A stretch of DNA of 64,000 nt from Variovorax sp. JS1663 (GTDB lineage Bacteria > Pseudomonadota > Gammaproteobacteria > Burkholderiales > Burkholderiaceae_C): assembly GCF_002157355.1 (NCBI RefSeq), contig NZ_LYMK01000018.1:59287-123286 (forward strand), written 5' to 3'. The notes below the pieces were generated by a model. The model saw only the letters and a program-made list of their open reading frames with translations, had not been told where the DNA came from and searched no databases. A program made the translations under genes and the position numbers. This document shows positions 45,808 to 53,712 of this stretch, piece by piece. The first letter of the stretch is position 1. The number at the start of each line of letters is the position of its first letter.

Positions 45808-46776
45808 TCACCGCTCCTTCACATAGGGAATGCCCAGCGCCTTCGGTGCGCGCGCCCTGCCGACGAAGCCGGCCAGCAGCACCACCGTCAGCGCGTAGGG
45901 CAAGGCCTGGATCGCCTGCACCGGCACGGCACCGACCCACGGCAGCGCGACGCCCTGCAGCCGTATCGACACCGCATCCAGAAAGCCGAACAGCAGGCAG
46001 GCCAGGAAGGCGCCGACCGGATGCCACTTGCCGAAGATCATGGCGGCCAGCGCCATGTAGCCGCGGCCGGCCGTCATGTGCGGCATGAATGCGGGATTCT
46101 GCGCCAGCACCAGATAGCTGCCGGCCAGTGAACACAGCACGCCGTTGAGCATGAGCGCCCGGTAGCGCAGCGCGGTGATGGAGACGCCCGCCGCATCGAC
46201 CATGGCCGGGTTCTCGCCGGTGGCGCGCAGGCGCAGGCCGAAGCGGGTGCGGAACAGCAGCCACCACACGGCCGGCACCAGGGCGATGGCCAGGTACACC
46301 AGCACGTTGTGGCCGAACAGGCCCAGGCCCAGCACCGTGCCGACCCATGGCAGCGCGCGCAGCGCTTCTCCCGCACCCGCCCCCCAAGGCGCGAGGCGCA
46401 CCGCATCGGGCAGCGGCGGCGTCTGGCCACCCTGCTGGAACCAGGCGATGCCCAGCACCACCGTCAGGCCCGCGGCCGTCATGGTGATGGCCATCCCCAT
46501 CACCACCTGGTCACCGCGGTGGGTCACGCAGCCGAAGCCCTGCAGCAGCGACAGCGCCACCCCGACGAGGAGCGACACCGCCAGGGCCAGCGCCAGGGAG
46601 CCGCTCAGCGCCGCGACGCTGGCGGCGGCGAAGGCGCAGGAGAGCATCTTGCCTTCGAGGCCGAGATCGATCACGCCCGAGCGCTCGGCCAGCGTGCCGG
46701 CCAGCGCGCACAGGATCAGTGGCGTCGCCACGCGCAGGGTCGAGGCGAGGAGCGTACCGAGCGCGACCTCATCCAT
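45808..46776 (-). CDS. BMP-type nucleoside ABC transporter permease 2
   Basis: Inner-membrane permease of 322 residues with about eight to nine hydrophobic spans. The N-terminal segment LAGTLAERSGVIDLGLEGKM is diagnostic of permeases that work with BMP/Med receptors, as are ATGENPAMVDAAGVSI and MIFGKWHPVGAFLACLLFG. Relatives include the B. subtilis NupQ/YufQ nucleoside permease. The start overlaps the stop of permease 1 (ATGGATGA), indicating coupling. It is followed one base later by the cdd start, supporting nucleosides as cargo. Confidence 0.92.
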   Translation of the reverse strand: MDEVALGTLLASTLRVATPLILCALAGTLAERSGVIDLGLEGKMLSCAFAAASVAALSGSLALALAVSLLVGVALSLLQGFGCVTHRGDQVVMGMAITMTAAGLTVVLGIAWFQQGGQTPPLPDAVRLAPWGAGAGEALRALPWVGTVLGLGLFGHNVLVYLAIALVPAVWWLLFRTRFGLRLRATGENPAMVDAAGVSITALRYRALMLNGVLCSLAGSYLVLAQNPAFMPHMTAGRGYMALAAMIFGKWHPVGAFLACLLFGFLDAVSIRLQGVALPWVGAVPVQAIQALPYALTVVLLAGFVGRARAPKALGIPYVKER

Positions 46777-47908
46777 CGATCGTCCCTTGCGCTGCAGCGG
46801 CGCGCGGCGCACGGCGTGTCGCGTACCACAGCCGCGCCAGCGTCGGCGCCGCGACCTGCGACAGCGCGCCGGAGAACAGCACGATCAACCCCTGCAGCGT
46901 GAACACCATGTCGCGGCTGAAGCCAGGGATCTCGAAGGCCAGCTCCGAGCCGCCCTGGTACAGCGCGCCGAACAGCAACGCCGCCAGCACGATGCCCACC
47001 GGGTGGTTTCGCCCGATCAGCGAGACCGCGATGCCGGCGAAGCCCGCGCCCACCACGTACTCGAGCAGCAGCCGGCCATGCACGCCCGCGATCTCGTTGA
47101 TGCCCACCAGCCCGGCCAGCGCGCCCGACAACGCCATCGACGCCATGATCTGCACGCGCGGCCGCATGCCGCCATAGTGCGCCGCCTCCGGCGCATGGCC
47201 GACCGCGCGGATGGCGTAGCCGGCCTGCGAACGCCACAGCAGCAGGTACACGGCCCCGGCGCTGGCCAGGGCGAGCAGCACGCTCAGGTTGAGCGGCGAG
47301 GCCGGCCATTCGATGCCGATGGCGGCGAGCGCCTCGTGCACGCCGGGAACGCGCGCCGAGGGCGCGAAGGCGCGGCTCTCCACCGTCATGTTGCCGGGCT
47401 CCTTGAGCACGTCCACCAGCAGGTAGGCCAACAGCGCGGAGGCGATGAAGTTGAACATGATGGTGGTGATCACCACGTGGCTGCCGCGCCAGGCCTGCAG
47501 CGCCGCCGGCACCGCGGCCCAGGCCATGCCGAACAGCATGGCGGCGCCGATCATCAACGGCACCATGGCCCAGCCCGGCAGGTGCTCGGCGAAGGCCAGG
47601 GCCGCCAGCGCGGTGCCCAGGCCGCCCATCATGGCCTGGCCCTCGCCGCCGATGTTGAACAGGCCCGCATGGAAGGCGACCGCGACGGCCAGGCCGGTGA
47701 AGACGAAGGTGGTCGCGTAGTAGAGCGTGTAGCTCAGGCCCATGCGGCTGCCGAAGGCGCCCTGCACCAGCAGCGCGAGCGCCTGCCAGGGGTCGTAGCC
47801 GACCACGGCGACCACGATGCCGCAGGCCAGCAGCGCCAGCGCGAGGTTGACCAGCGGCAGGACCAGCAGGTCGATCCAGCGTGGCGGCTCGGCGCCGGGC
47901 GAGGTCAC
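46769..47908 (-). CDS. BMP-type nucleoside ABC transporter permease 1
   Basis: Inner-membrane permease of 379 residues with about nine to ten spans. Family segments are FHAGLFNIGGEGQAMMGGLG near residue 80, WRGSHVVITTIMFNFIAS and RAVGHAPEAAHYGGMR. It corresponds to NupP/YufP of B. subtilis. The GTG start at 47908 gives MTSPGAEPPRWIDLLVLPLV. It is third in the operon, 58 bp after the ATPase gene, and overlaps permease 2 by 8 bp. The C-terminal tail is short, basic and alanine-rich. Confidence 0.92.
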   Translation of the reverse strand: MTSPGAEPPRWIDLLVLPLVNLALALLACGIVVAVVGYDPWQALALLVQGAFGSRMGLSYTLYYATTFVFTGLAVAVAFHAGLFNIGGEGQAMMGGLGTALAALAFAEHLPGWAMVPLMIGAAMLFGMAWAAVPAALQAWRGSHVVITTIMFNFIASALLAYLLVDVLKEPGNMTVESRAFAPSARVPGVHEALAAIGIEWPASPLNLSVLLALASAGAVYLLLWRSQAGYAIRAVGHAPEAAHYGGMRPRVQIMASMALSGALAGLVGINEIAGVHGRLLLEYVVGAGFAGIAVSLIGRNHPVGIVLAALLFGALYQGGSELAFEIPGFSRDMVFTLQGLIVLFSGALSQVAAPTLARLWYATRRAPRAAAAQGTIDG

Positions 47909-47966
47909 GACAACACCTCCGCACTGCGCGCTGCGGTGCCATTCGACTTGGGAGCGCCCCGGCGTC

Positions 47967-49517
47967 TCATGTCTGGACGACCTCGTCCAACGCGCCGCAC
48001 ATCAGGCGGCCCAGCGTGGTCTCGTCGCACTGTGCGACCGGCCGCTCGCCGACGATGCGGCCGCCCGCCATCACGAGCACGCGGTCGGCCAGCGCCAGGA
48101 TCTCGTCGAGCTCGGAGGACACGACCAGCACCGCCCCGCCGCCGGCCGCCATGGCGCGCAGGCGGCCATGGATGAACTCGATGGCGCCGATGTCGACCCC
48201 GCGCGTCGGCTGGCCCACCAGCAGCACCCGCGGCCTGGGTGCGGCTTCGCGCGCCAGCACCAGCTTCTGCTGGTTGCCGCCGGAGAACTTCGAGCTGCGC
48301 AGGCGCGCGTTGCGCGGGCGCACGTCGTATTCGTCCATCATCTGCGCGGTGTCGGCCTGCATGGTCGCGTGCCGCATCCAGCCGTGGCGGTTGTAGCGCG
48401 GCCGGCGCTGGTAGCCGAGCACCGCCGATTCCCAGGCCGCGAAGGGCAGCACCAGCCCGCGCCGATGCCGGTCCTCCGGCACATGGGCGAGCCCGGCCTC
48501 GCGCGCGGCCTCGGGGTCGAGCCAATGCTGCGGCGTGAAGATTTGCGGCCCCAGCGCCAGCGTGCCGGCCTGCGGCACCAGCATGCCCGACAGCACTTCG
48601 AGCAACTCGCTCTGGCCGTTGCCCGAGACGCCCGCGATGCCGACGATCTCGCCCGCGCGCAGTTGCAGTGAGACATCGTCCAGGCGCGGCGTCCCCTGCG
48701 CGTCGCGCCAGTTCAAGCCGCGTGCGTCGAGCAGCGGAGCGCCGCTCGCCATCTGCGTCGACGCTGCGACCCGCCCCGTCTGCACGCGCCGTCCGACCAT
48801 GGCCTGCGCGAGCGCGTCGACGCTGGTGTCGGCGATGGCGCAGTCCAGCACCACGGCGCCCGCACGCATCACCGTCACGGCGTCGCACAGCGACATGATC
48901 TCCTTGAGCTTGTGGGTGATCAGCAGCACGGTGGTGCCGCGCGCGCGCAGGGCGCGCAGCGTGTCGAACAGCTGCTCGGTCTCCTGCGGCGTGAGCACGG
49001 CCGTCGGCTCGTCGAGGATCAGGATGCGCGCGCCGCGAAACAGAGTCTTGAGGATCTCCAGCCGCTGCCGCTCGCCCACCGGCAGTTGCTCGACCGGCAG
49101 GTCCAGCCGCACCTGCAGGCCGCTGCCCTGCATCAACGCATCCAGCCGCGTGCGCACCTGCGCGCGCGCGTTCGGCAGCCGCCAGTGCGGCTCGGCGCCG
49201 AGCAGGATGTTGTCGAGCGCGGAGAAAGGTTCGACCAGCATGAAGTGCTGGTGCACCATGCCGATGCCCAGGGCGATGGCGTCGTTCGAGCCGCGGATCT
49301 GCGCTGGCCTGCCTTCGATCTCGATCTCGCCGCTGTCGGCCTGGTAGAAGCCGTAGAGGATCGACATCAGCGTGCTCTTGCCGGCGCCGTTCTCGCCCAC
49401 CACGCCGTGCACGGTGCCGGACGGCACGGTGAGCGTGACGTCGCGGTTGGCGTGGACCGCGCCGAAGCGCTTGTCGATGCGCGTCATGCGCACCGCGGGC
49501 GCGGGGCTCCCGCTCAA
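47967..49517 (-). CDS. BMP-type nucleoside ABC transporter ATP-binding protein (duplicated ATPase)
   Basis: Cytoplasmic ATPase of 516 residues with two ABC domains. Domain 1 has a canonical Walker A (GENGAGKST near residue 42), MVHQHFMLVEPFS as Q-loop, signature-like PVGERQRLEILK and Walker B LILDEPTAVLTP. Domain 2 has a degenerate Walker A (GVSGNGQSE near 300), signature FSGGNQQKLVLARE and VGQPTRGVDIG. One weak site is normal for this sugar/nucleoside class. The TTG start at 49517 overlaps the receptor gene stop (TTGA); an in-frame GTG or ATG eight to ten codons later is possible. Confidence 0.93.
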   Translation of the reverse strand: MSGSPAPAVRMTRIDKRFGAVHANRDVTLTVPSGTVHGVVGENGAGKSTLMSILYGFYQADSGEIEIEGRPAQIRGSNDAIALGIGMVHQHFMLVEPFSALDNILLGAEPHWRLPNARAQVRTRLDALMQGSGLQVRLDLPVEQLPVGERQRLEILKTLFRGARILILDEPTAVLTPQETEQLFDTLRALRARGTTVLLITHKLKEIMSLCDAVTVMRAGAVVLDCAIADTSVDALAQAMVGRRVQTGRVAASTQMASGAPLLDARGLNWRDAQGTPRLDDVSLQLRAGEIVGIAGVSGNGQSELLEVLSGMLVPQAGTLALGPQIFTPQHWLDPEAAREAGLAHVPEDRHRRGLVLPFAAWESAVLGYQRRPRYNRHGWMRHATMQADTAQMMDEYDVRPRNARLRSSKFSGGNQQKLVLAREAAPRPRVLLVGQPTRGVDIGAIEFIHGRLRAMAAGGGAVLVVSSELDEILALADRVLVMAGGRIVGERPVAQCDETTLGRLMCGALDEVVQT

Positions 49518-50488
49518 AGCTTGCAGGCGTTGTCGGCCATGTAGTCGACGACCTTGATCTTGCCGGCGATGATGTCGGCCTTCGCAGCGTCGACCTTGGC
49601 CTTCATGTCAGCGCTCACGAGCTTGGCGTTGTGCTCGTCCAGCGCGTAGTCGACACCGCCTTCCTTGAGGCCCAGGGCCGTGACACCCGGGGTCGGCTTC
49701 TTCGCGGCGTTGTACACCGCCACGTCGACGCGCTTGACCATCGAGGTCAGCATGGTGCCGGGCTGCATGTGGTTCTGGTTGCTGTCGACGCCGATGGCCA
49801 GCTTGCCCGCGTCCTTGGCCGCCTGGTAGACGCCCGAGCCCGTGCCACCGGCGGCGGCGAAGACCACGTCGACGCCCTTGGCGAACTGCGCCTTGGCCAG
49901 CTCGCTGCCGCGTGCCGGGTCGCTCCAGGCAGCGGGCGTGGTGCCTGTCATGACCGAGCTCACCTCGACCTTGGGGTTGGCGTACTTCGCGCCCTGCTCG
50001 TAGCCGCACTGGAATTTGCGGATCAGCGGGATGTCCATGCCGCCGACGAAGCCGACCTTGCCGCTCTTGCTCGCCAGCGCCGCCATCATGCCGACGAGGA
50101 AGCTGCCCTCGTGCTCCTTGAACACGATCGATTCGACATTGGGCAGCTTGACCACCGAATCGACGATCGCGAAGTTGAGCCTGGGGAATTCCTTGGCCAC
50201 CTTCTCCAGGCTGCTGCCCTGCGAGAAGCCGATGCCGATCACCGGGTTGGCGCCGCGCCCCGCCATGCGGCGCATGGCCTGCTCGCGCTGCGCTTCGTTG
50301 GCGATCTCGAAGTCGAGGTAGGGCTTGCCGCTCTCCTTCTTCCACATCTCGGCACCGCGGTAGGCCGCCTCGTTGAAGGACTTGTCGAACTTGCCGCCCA
50401 TGTCGTAGACGATGGCCGGTTCGGCAGCGGCCAATGTGGCACCGGCGGCCAGAACGAGGAAGAGGGTGAGGGCCTTGTGGAGTTTCAT
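49514..50488 (-). CDS. BMP-family nucleoside-binding protein
   Basis: Periplasmic receptor of 324 residues for purine or pyrimidine nucleosides. ATG 50488 gives the signal peptide MKLHKALTLFLVLAAGATLA with cleavage near LAA|AEPAIVYD. Family segments are VYDMGGKFDKSFNEAAYRGA, GIGFSQGSSLEKVAKEFP, GFVGGMDIPLIRKF and AAAGGTGSGVYQAAKD. AGGGG lies nine bases before the ATG; a start three codons upstream is the alternative. There is no lipobox, unlike Gram-positive BMP lipoproteins. It heads the eight-gene operon through deoA. Confidence 0.94.
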   Translation of the reverse strand: MKLHKALTLFLVLAAGATLAAAEPAIVYDMGGKFDKSFNEAAYRGAEMWKKESGKPYLDFEIANEAQREQAMRRMAGRGANPVIGIGFSQGSSLEKVAKEFPRLNFAIVDSVVKLPNVESIVFKEHEGSFLVGMMAALASKSGKVGFVGGMDIPLIRKFQCGYEQGAKYANPKVEVSSVMTGTTPAAWSDPARGSELAKAQFAKGVDVVFAAAGGTGSGVYQAAKDAGKLAIGVDSNQNHMQPGTMLTSMVKRVDVAVYNAAKKPTPGVTALGLKEGGVDYALDEHNAKLVSADMKAKVDAAKADIIAGKIKVVDYMADNACKL

Positions 50489-50648
50489 GGTGCGCATCCC
50501 CTGCGATCCGGCCGTTGAGAATTTCTGCTGCGTTGCACCTCCGCCGTTCGAGGGCCCGTCGCAGGCCCGCAAGGAGCCCGGGGCAGGATAGCAAGACTTG
50601 CGCCGTGTCAAACCGGGGGCGCACCCTATGCGCCGCTCCCTGTCTGGT

Positions 50649-51092
50649 TCAGTAGGTCTTGTAGGGCAGGAACTTCCCGGACAGCACCACGTTCACCCGG
50701 TCGCCCTTCGGATCGGCCTGCCGCTGGATGTCCATGCTGAAGTCGATCGCGCTCATGATGCCGTCGCCGAACTCCTCGTGGATCAGTTCCTTGATGGTGG
50801 TGCCGTAGACGCTCACGATCTCGTACCAGCGGTAGATCAGCGGATCGGTGGGCACCGCCGAGGGCAGCGAGCCCTTGTAGGGCACCACCTGCAGCCACTT
50901 CTGCTCCTCGGCCGTGAGGCCGAAGATCTCACCGACGATGGCGGCCTGCTTCTGGTCGAGCGTCATCTGGCCGAGGCAGGCGGCCGTGGTCCATTCCTTC
51001 GAGAGGCCGACCTTCTCGGCGACTTCGGCCCACTGGATGCCCTTGGCCACCTTGGCGGTGACGATCTTCTCGGTGACGTCGTTGCGATTCAT
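50649..51092 (-). CDS. cynS: cyanate hydratase (cyanase)
   Basis: Converts cyanate plus bicarbonate to ammonia and carbon dioxide, detoxifying cyanate and supplying nitrogen. The product is 147 residues (E. coli 156), starting at ATG 51092 with AGGAG nearby. The catalytic triad is present as Arg88 and Glu91 (IYRWYEIVSVYG) and Ser114 (GIMSAIDFS). The N-terminal helical domain (VAEKVGLSKEWTTAACLGQM) is normal. The usual partners cynT (carbonic anhydrase) and cynX are not next to it. It diverges from the second FMN dehydrogenase gene, with 134 bp between starts. Confidence 0.96.
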   Translation of the reverse strand: MNRNDVTEKIVTAKVAKGIQWAEVAEKVGLSKEWTTAACLGQMTLDQKQAAIVGEIFGLTAEEQKWLQVVPYKGSLPSAVPTDPLIYRWYEIVSVYGTTIKELIHEEFGDGIMSAIDFSMDIQRQADPKGDRVNVVLSGKFLPYKTY

Positions 51093-51226
51093 TCGGATGC
51101 TCCTGTTGGAATTGGGAAAGGTCGAGGCAGGCGCGCAGCCCATGTGCCAGAGGCAAGCAACAGGCGTGCCGGTCTGGGGCGCCGCGATAATCGAGGCCCC
51201 AGTGCACCCCAAGAAGGAGACCCCGA

Positions 51227-52384
51227 GTGCCCGACCTGTCCAAGATCACCTGCATCGAAGACCTGCGAGTGATCGCCCAGTCGCGCGTGCCGCGCATGTT
51301 CTACGACTACGCCGATTCCGGCGCCTGGACCGAGGGCACCTACCGCGCGAACGAGGCCGACTTCCAGAAGATCAAGCTGCGCCAGCGGGTGGCGGTGAAC
51401 ATGGAGGGCCGCTCCACACGCACGACGATGGTCGGCGAGGAAGTGGCGATGCCGGTGGCGATCGCGCCCACCGGGCTGACGGGCATGCAGCATGCCGACG
51501 GCGAGATCCTGGGCGCGCGCGCCGCCAAGGCCTTCGGCATCCCGTTCACGCTGTCGACCATGAGCATCTGCTCGCTGGAGGACATCGCGGAGAACACGGA
51601 CCGCCATCCCTTCTGGTTCCAGCTGTACGTGATGCGCGACCGCGACTTCATCGAGCGGCTGATCGAGCGCGCCAGGGCGGCCAACGTCTCGGCCCTGCAG
51701 CTCACGCTGGACCTGCAGATCCTGGGCCAGCGGCACAAGGACATCAAGAATGGCCTGACGGCGCCGCCCAAGCCCACGCTCCGCAACCTGATCAACCTCG
51801 CGGGCAAGCCGCGCTGGTGCCTCGGCATGCTGGGAACGAAGCGCCGCAGCTTCGGCAACATCGTGGGCCACGCGAAGGGGGTGGGCGACCTGTCCTCGCT
51901 GTCGTCATGGACGGCGGAGCAGTTCGATCCGGCGCTGAGCTGGGCCGACGTGGAGTGGATCAAGAAGCTCTGGGGCGGCAAGCTGATCCTCAAGGGCATC
52001 CTGGACGTGGAGGACGCGCGCCTGGCGGCCTCCAGCGGCGCGGATGCGCTGATCGTGTCGAACCACGGCGGGCGCCAACTCGACGGAGCGCCCTCCTCCA
52101 TCGAAGCGCTGCCGGCCATCGCCGAGGCGGTGGGCACCGAGATCGAGGTGTGGATGGACGGCGGCATCCGCAGCGGCCAGGACGTGCTCAAGGCGCGTGC
52201 GCTGGGCGCGCGCGGCACGCTGATCGGGCGCAGCTTCCTCTACGGCCTGGGCGCCTTCGGCGAGGCGGGCGTGACGCGGGCGCTGCAGATCCTCCAGAAA
52301 GAGCTGGACATCACCATGGCCTTCTGCGGACGCACGCAGATCGACCAGGTGGATTCGAGCATCCTGCTGCCGGGCACGTTCTGA
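51227..52384 (+). CDS. FMN-dependent alpha-hydroxy-acid dehydrogenase, second paralog
   Basis: A 385-residue member of the lactate/mandelate dehydrogenase family, GTG start at 51227 preceded by AAGGAG. It shares long identical blocks with the copy at 35878-37026: CIEDLRV, RVPRMFYDYADSG, MPVAIAPTGLTGM, KPRWCLGMLGT, SNHGGRQLDGAPSSI and MDGGIRSGQDVLKARALGAR. The catalytic histidine and FMN-binding residues are intact. The two differ mainly in the loop after HAKGVGDLSSLSS and at the termini. This copy stands alone beside cynS without enolase-superfamily or Bug genes, so its role may be general 2-hydroxy-acid oxidation. Confidence 0.92.
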   Translation: MPDLSKITCIEDLRVIAQSRVPRMFYDYADSGAWTEGTYRANEADFQKIKLRQRVAVNMEGRSTRTTMVGEEVAMPVAIAPTGLTGMQHADGEILGARAAKAFGIPFTLSTMSICSLEDIAENTDRHPFWFQLYVMRDRDFIERLIERARAANVSALQLTLDLQILGQRHKDIKNGLTAPPKPTLRNLINLAGKPRWCLGMLGTKRRSFGNIVGHAKGVGDLSSLSSWTAEQFDPALSWADVEWIKKLWGGKLILKGILDVEDARLAASSGADALIVSNHGGRQLDGAPSSIEALPAIAEAVGTEIEVWMDGGIRSGQDVLKARALGARGTLIGRSFLYGLGAFGEAGVTRALQILQKELDITMAFCGRTQIDQVDSSILLPGTF

Positions 52385-52392
52385 GGGCCTGA

Positions 52393-53712
52393 TCAGCGCG
52401 GCGGCACGCGCGAGGCCAGCGGTGGGGGCTGGTAGCCGGGCTGGATGCGGCAACGCGACTTGCCGCCTTCGCCGAAGTCCGGCTCGAAGGCCGAGCAGCG
52501 CGCGGCGACCGAGGCCGGCGTGGGCTTCTCGCCCTTGTCGATCCAGTCCAGTAGCGCGGCGAAGAGCGCCGGATATTGCGGATCGCTCAGGTAGCTGTGC
52601 TCGGATTCGTCGCTGAAGGTCTGCACCAGCCGGTCGGCGGTGCCGGCGTTTTCGCGGATGGCGCGGTACGCGCTCTCCAGCTCGACGAAGGCGGTGGGGT
52701 CGTGGATCGCATGCAGGGTCAGCGTGGGGAGCCGGGTGCGTCCGGTGGGCAGGCTGTCGACGGCGAGTGCGCCCTGGGCCTGCGGGTCGGCCGCGTAGCG
52801 CGCCACGCCGGCATTGAGCGACGCCGCGTCATCGCCCGCGCCCTGGTACGTCACGCCGATGTTGCCGAAGGGGTTGCGGCTGCCCAGACGCTCCTGCACC
52901 AGGTCCTGGAACAGCCAGGTGGCCCAGTTGAGGTGCGCGACCAGCGTGCGCTCCGGGATCTTCACGGCGGTGAGGATGGTCTTCAGGCGCGCGGCCTGCT
53001 CGGGCGTGCGCTGCGCGGCCGGCGCGCCGACGCCGGTGCAGGCCTTGACGCGCTCCGCCAGCTCGGCGCGCGAGAGTTTCGAATCCCTGGGCAGGCCCAT
53101 CCACAGCGGGTACTGCGGCTCCTCGGGGCGCGGATGGTTGCGGCACACCTGCTGGTACACCACGCGCAGGTCCAGCCGGAAGTCGTAGGCGCTGTTGCCG
53201 CCGCCGAGCACGCCGTTGGTGAGCAGCACGCCGTCGTAGGCGCCAGCCGGATAGAGCTCGGCCGCCTTCGAGGCAACGCCACCGCCGTAGCTCTGGCCGT
53301 GCAGCAGCGTGCGCCGCGGCGCGCCGAAGCGCGAGACGAAGAGGCGGCGCAGCCGCTCGGTGTCCTCGGCTGCCATGGTCACGCCGTAGCCGCCGCGGCG
53401 GTAGGTGGAGCCGGCCCAGGCATAGCCGGCCTCGACCGTGACGGCCCAGCGCTCCAGGTCCTTGCGGCTGCGCTCGGACTCGGGCGGGCCGGTTTCGGGA
53501 CCGCCGTGCGCGTGCATGACCAGCACCCGGTTCCAGTCGCGCGGGATGGCGATCCAGTAGAAGGCGCCGGCGCCGTCCTGGCCGGTGAAGCAGCGCGCCG
53601 ACGCGGGGACCGGCGCGGGGCAGCCGGCAGGCGCAGGCGCGGCGTGAGCGCTCCACGCAAGCGCCAGGCCGGAGAGGAAGGGAAGGATCCGGTTCTTCTG
53701 GGTCATCATCAA
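52393..53712 (-). CDS. secreted alpha/beta hydrolase
   Basis: A 439-residue exported hydrolase. The signal peptide is MMMTQKNRILPFLSGLALAW with cleavage near AHA|APAPAG. The nucleophile elbow is LLHGQSYGGGVASKA, placing the catalytic serine near residue 141. The oxyanion segment is VMHAHGGPETG, a likely acid lies in HAIHDPTAFVE, and a histidine follows in SDESEHSYLSDPQY. The substrate is unknown; proximity to a tannase-family esterase suggests an ester, perhaps aromatic. Its first ATG overlaps the tannase stop (ATGATGATG), so the exact start may be one or two codons later. Confidence 0.85.
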   Translation of the reverse strand: MMMTQKNRILPFLSGLALAWSAHAAPAPAGCPAPVPASARCFTGQDGAGAFYWIAIPRDWNRVLVMHAHGGPETGPPESERSRKDLERWAVTVEAGYAWAGSTYRRGGYGVTMAAEDTERLRRLFVSRFGAPRRTLLHGQSYGGGVASKAAELYPAGAYDGVLLTNGVLGGGNSAYDFRLDLRVVYQQVCRNHPRPEEPQYPLWMGLPRDSKLSRAELAERVKACTGVGAPAAQRTPEQAARLKTILTAVKIPERTLVAHLNWATWLFQDLVQERLGSRNPFGNIGVTYQGAGDDAASLNAGVARYAADPQAQGALAVDSLPTGRTRLPTLTLHAIHDPTAFVELESAYRAIRENAGTADRLVQTFSDESEHSYLSDPQYPALFAALLDWIDKGEKPTPASVAARCSAFEPDFGEGGKSRCRIQPGYQPPPLASRVPPR

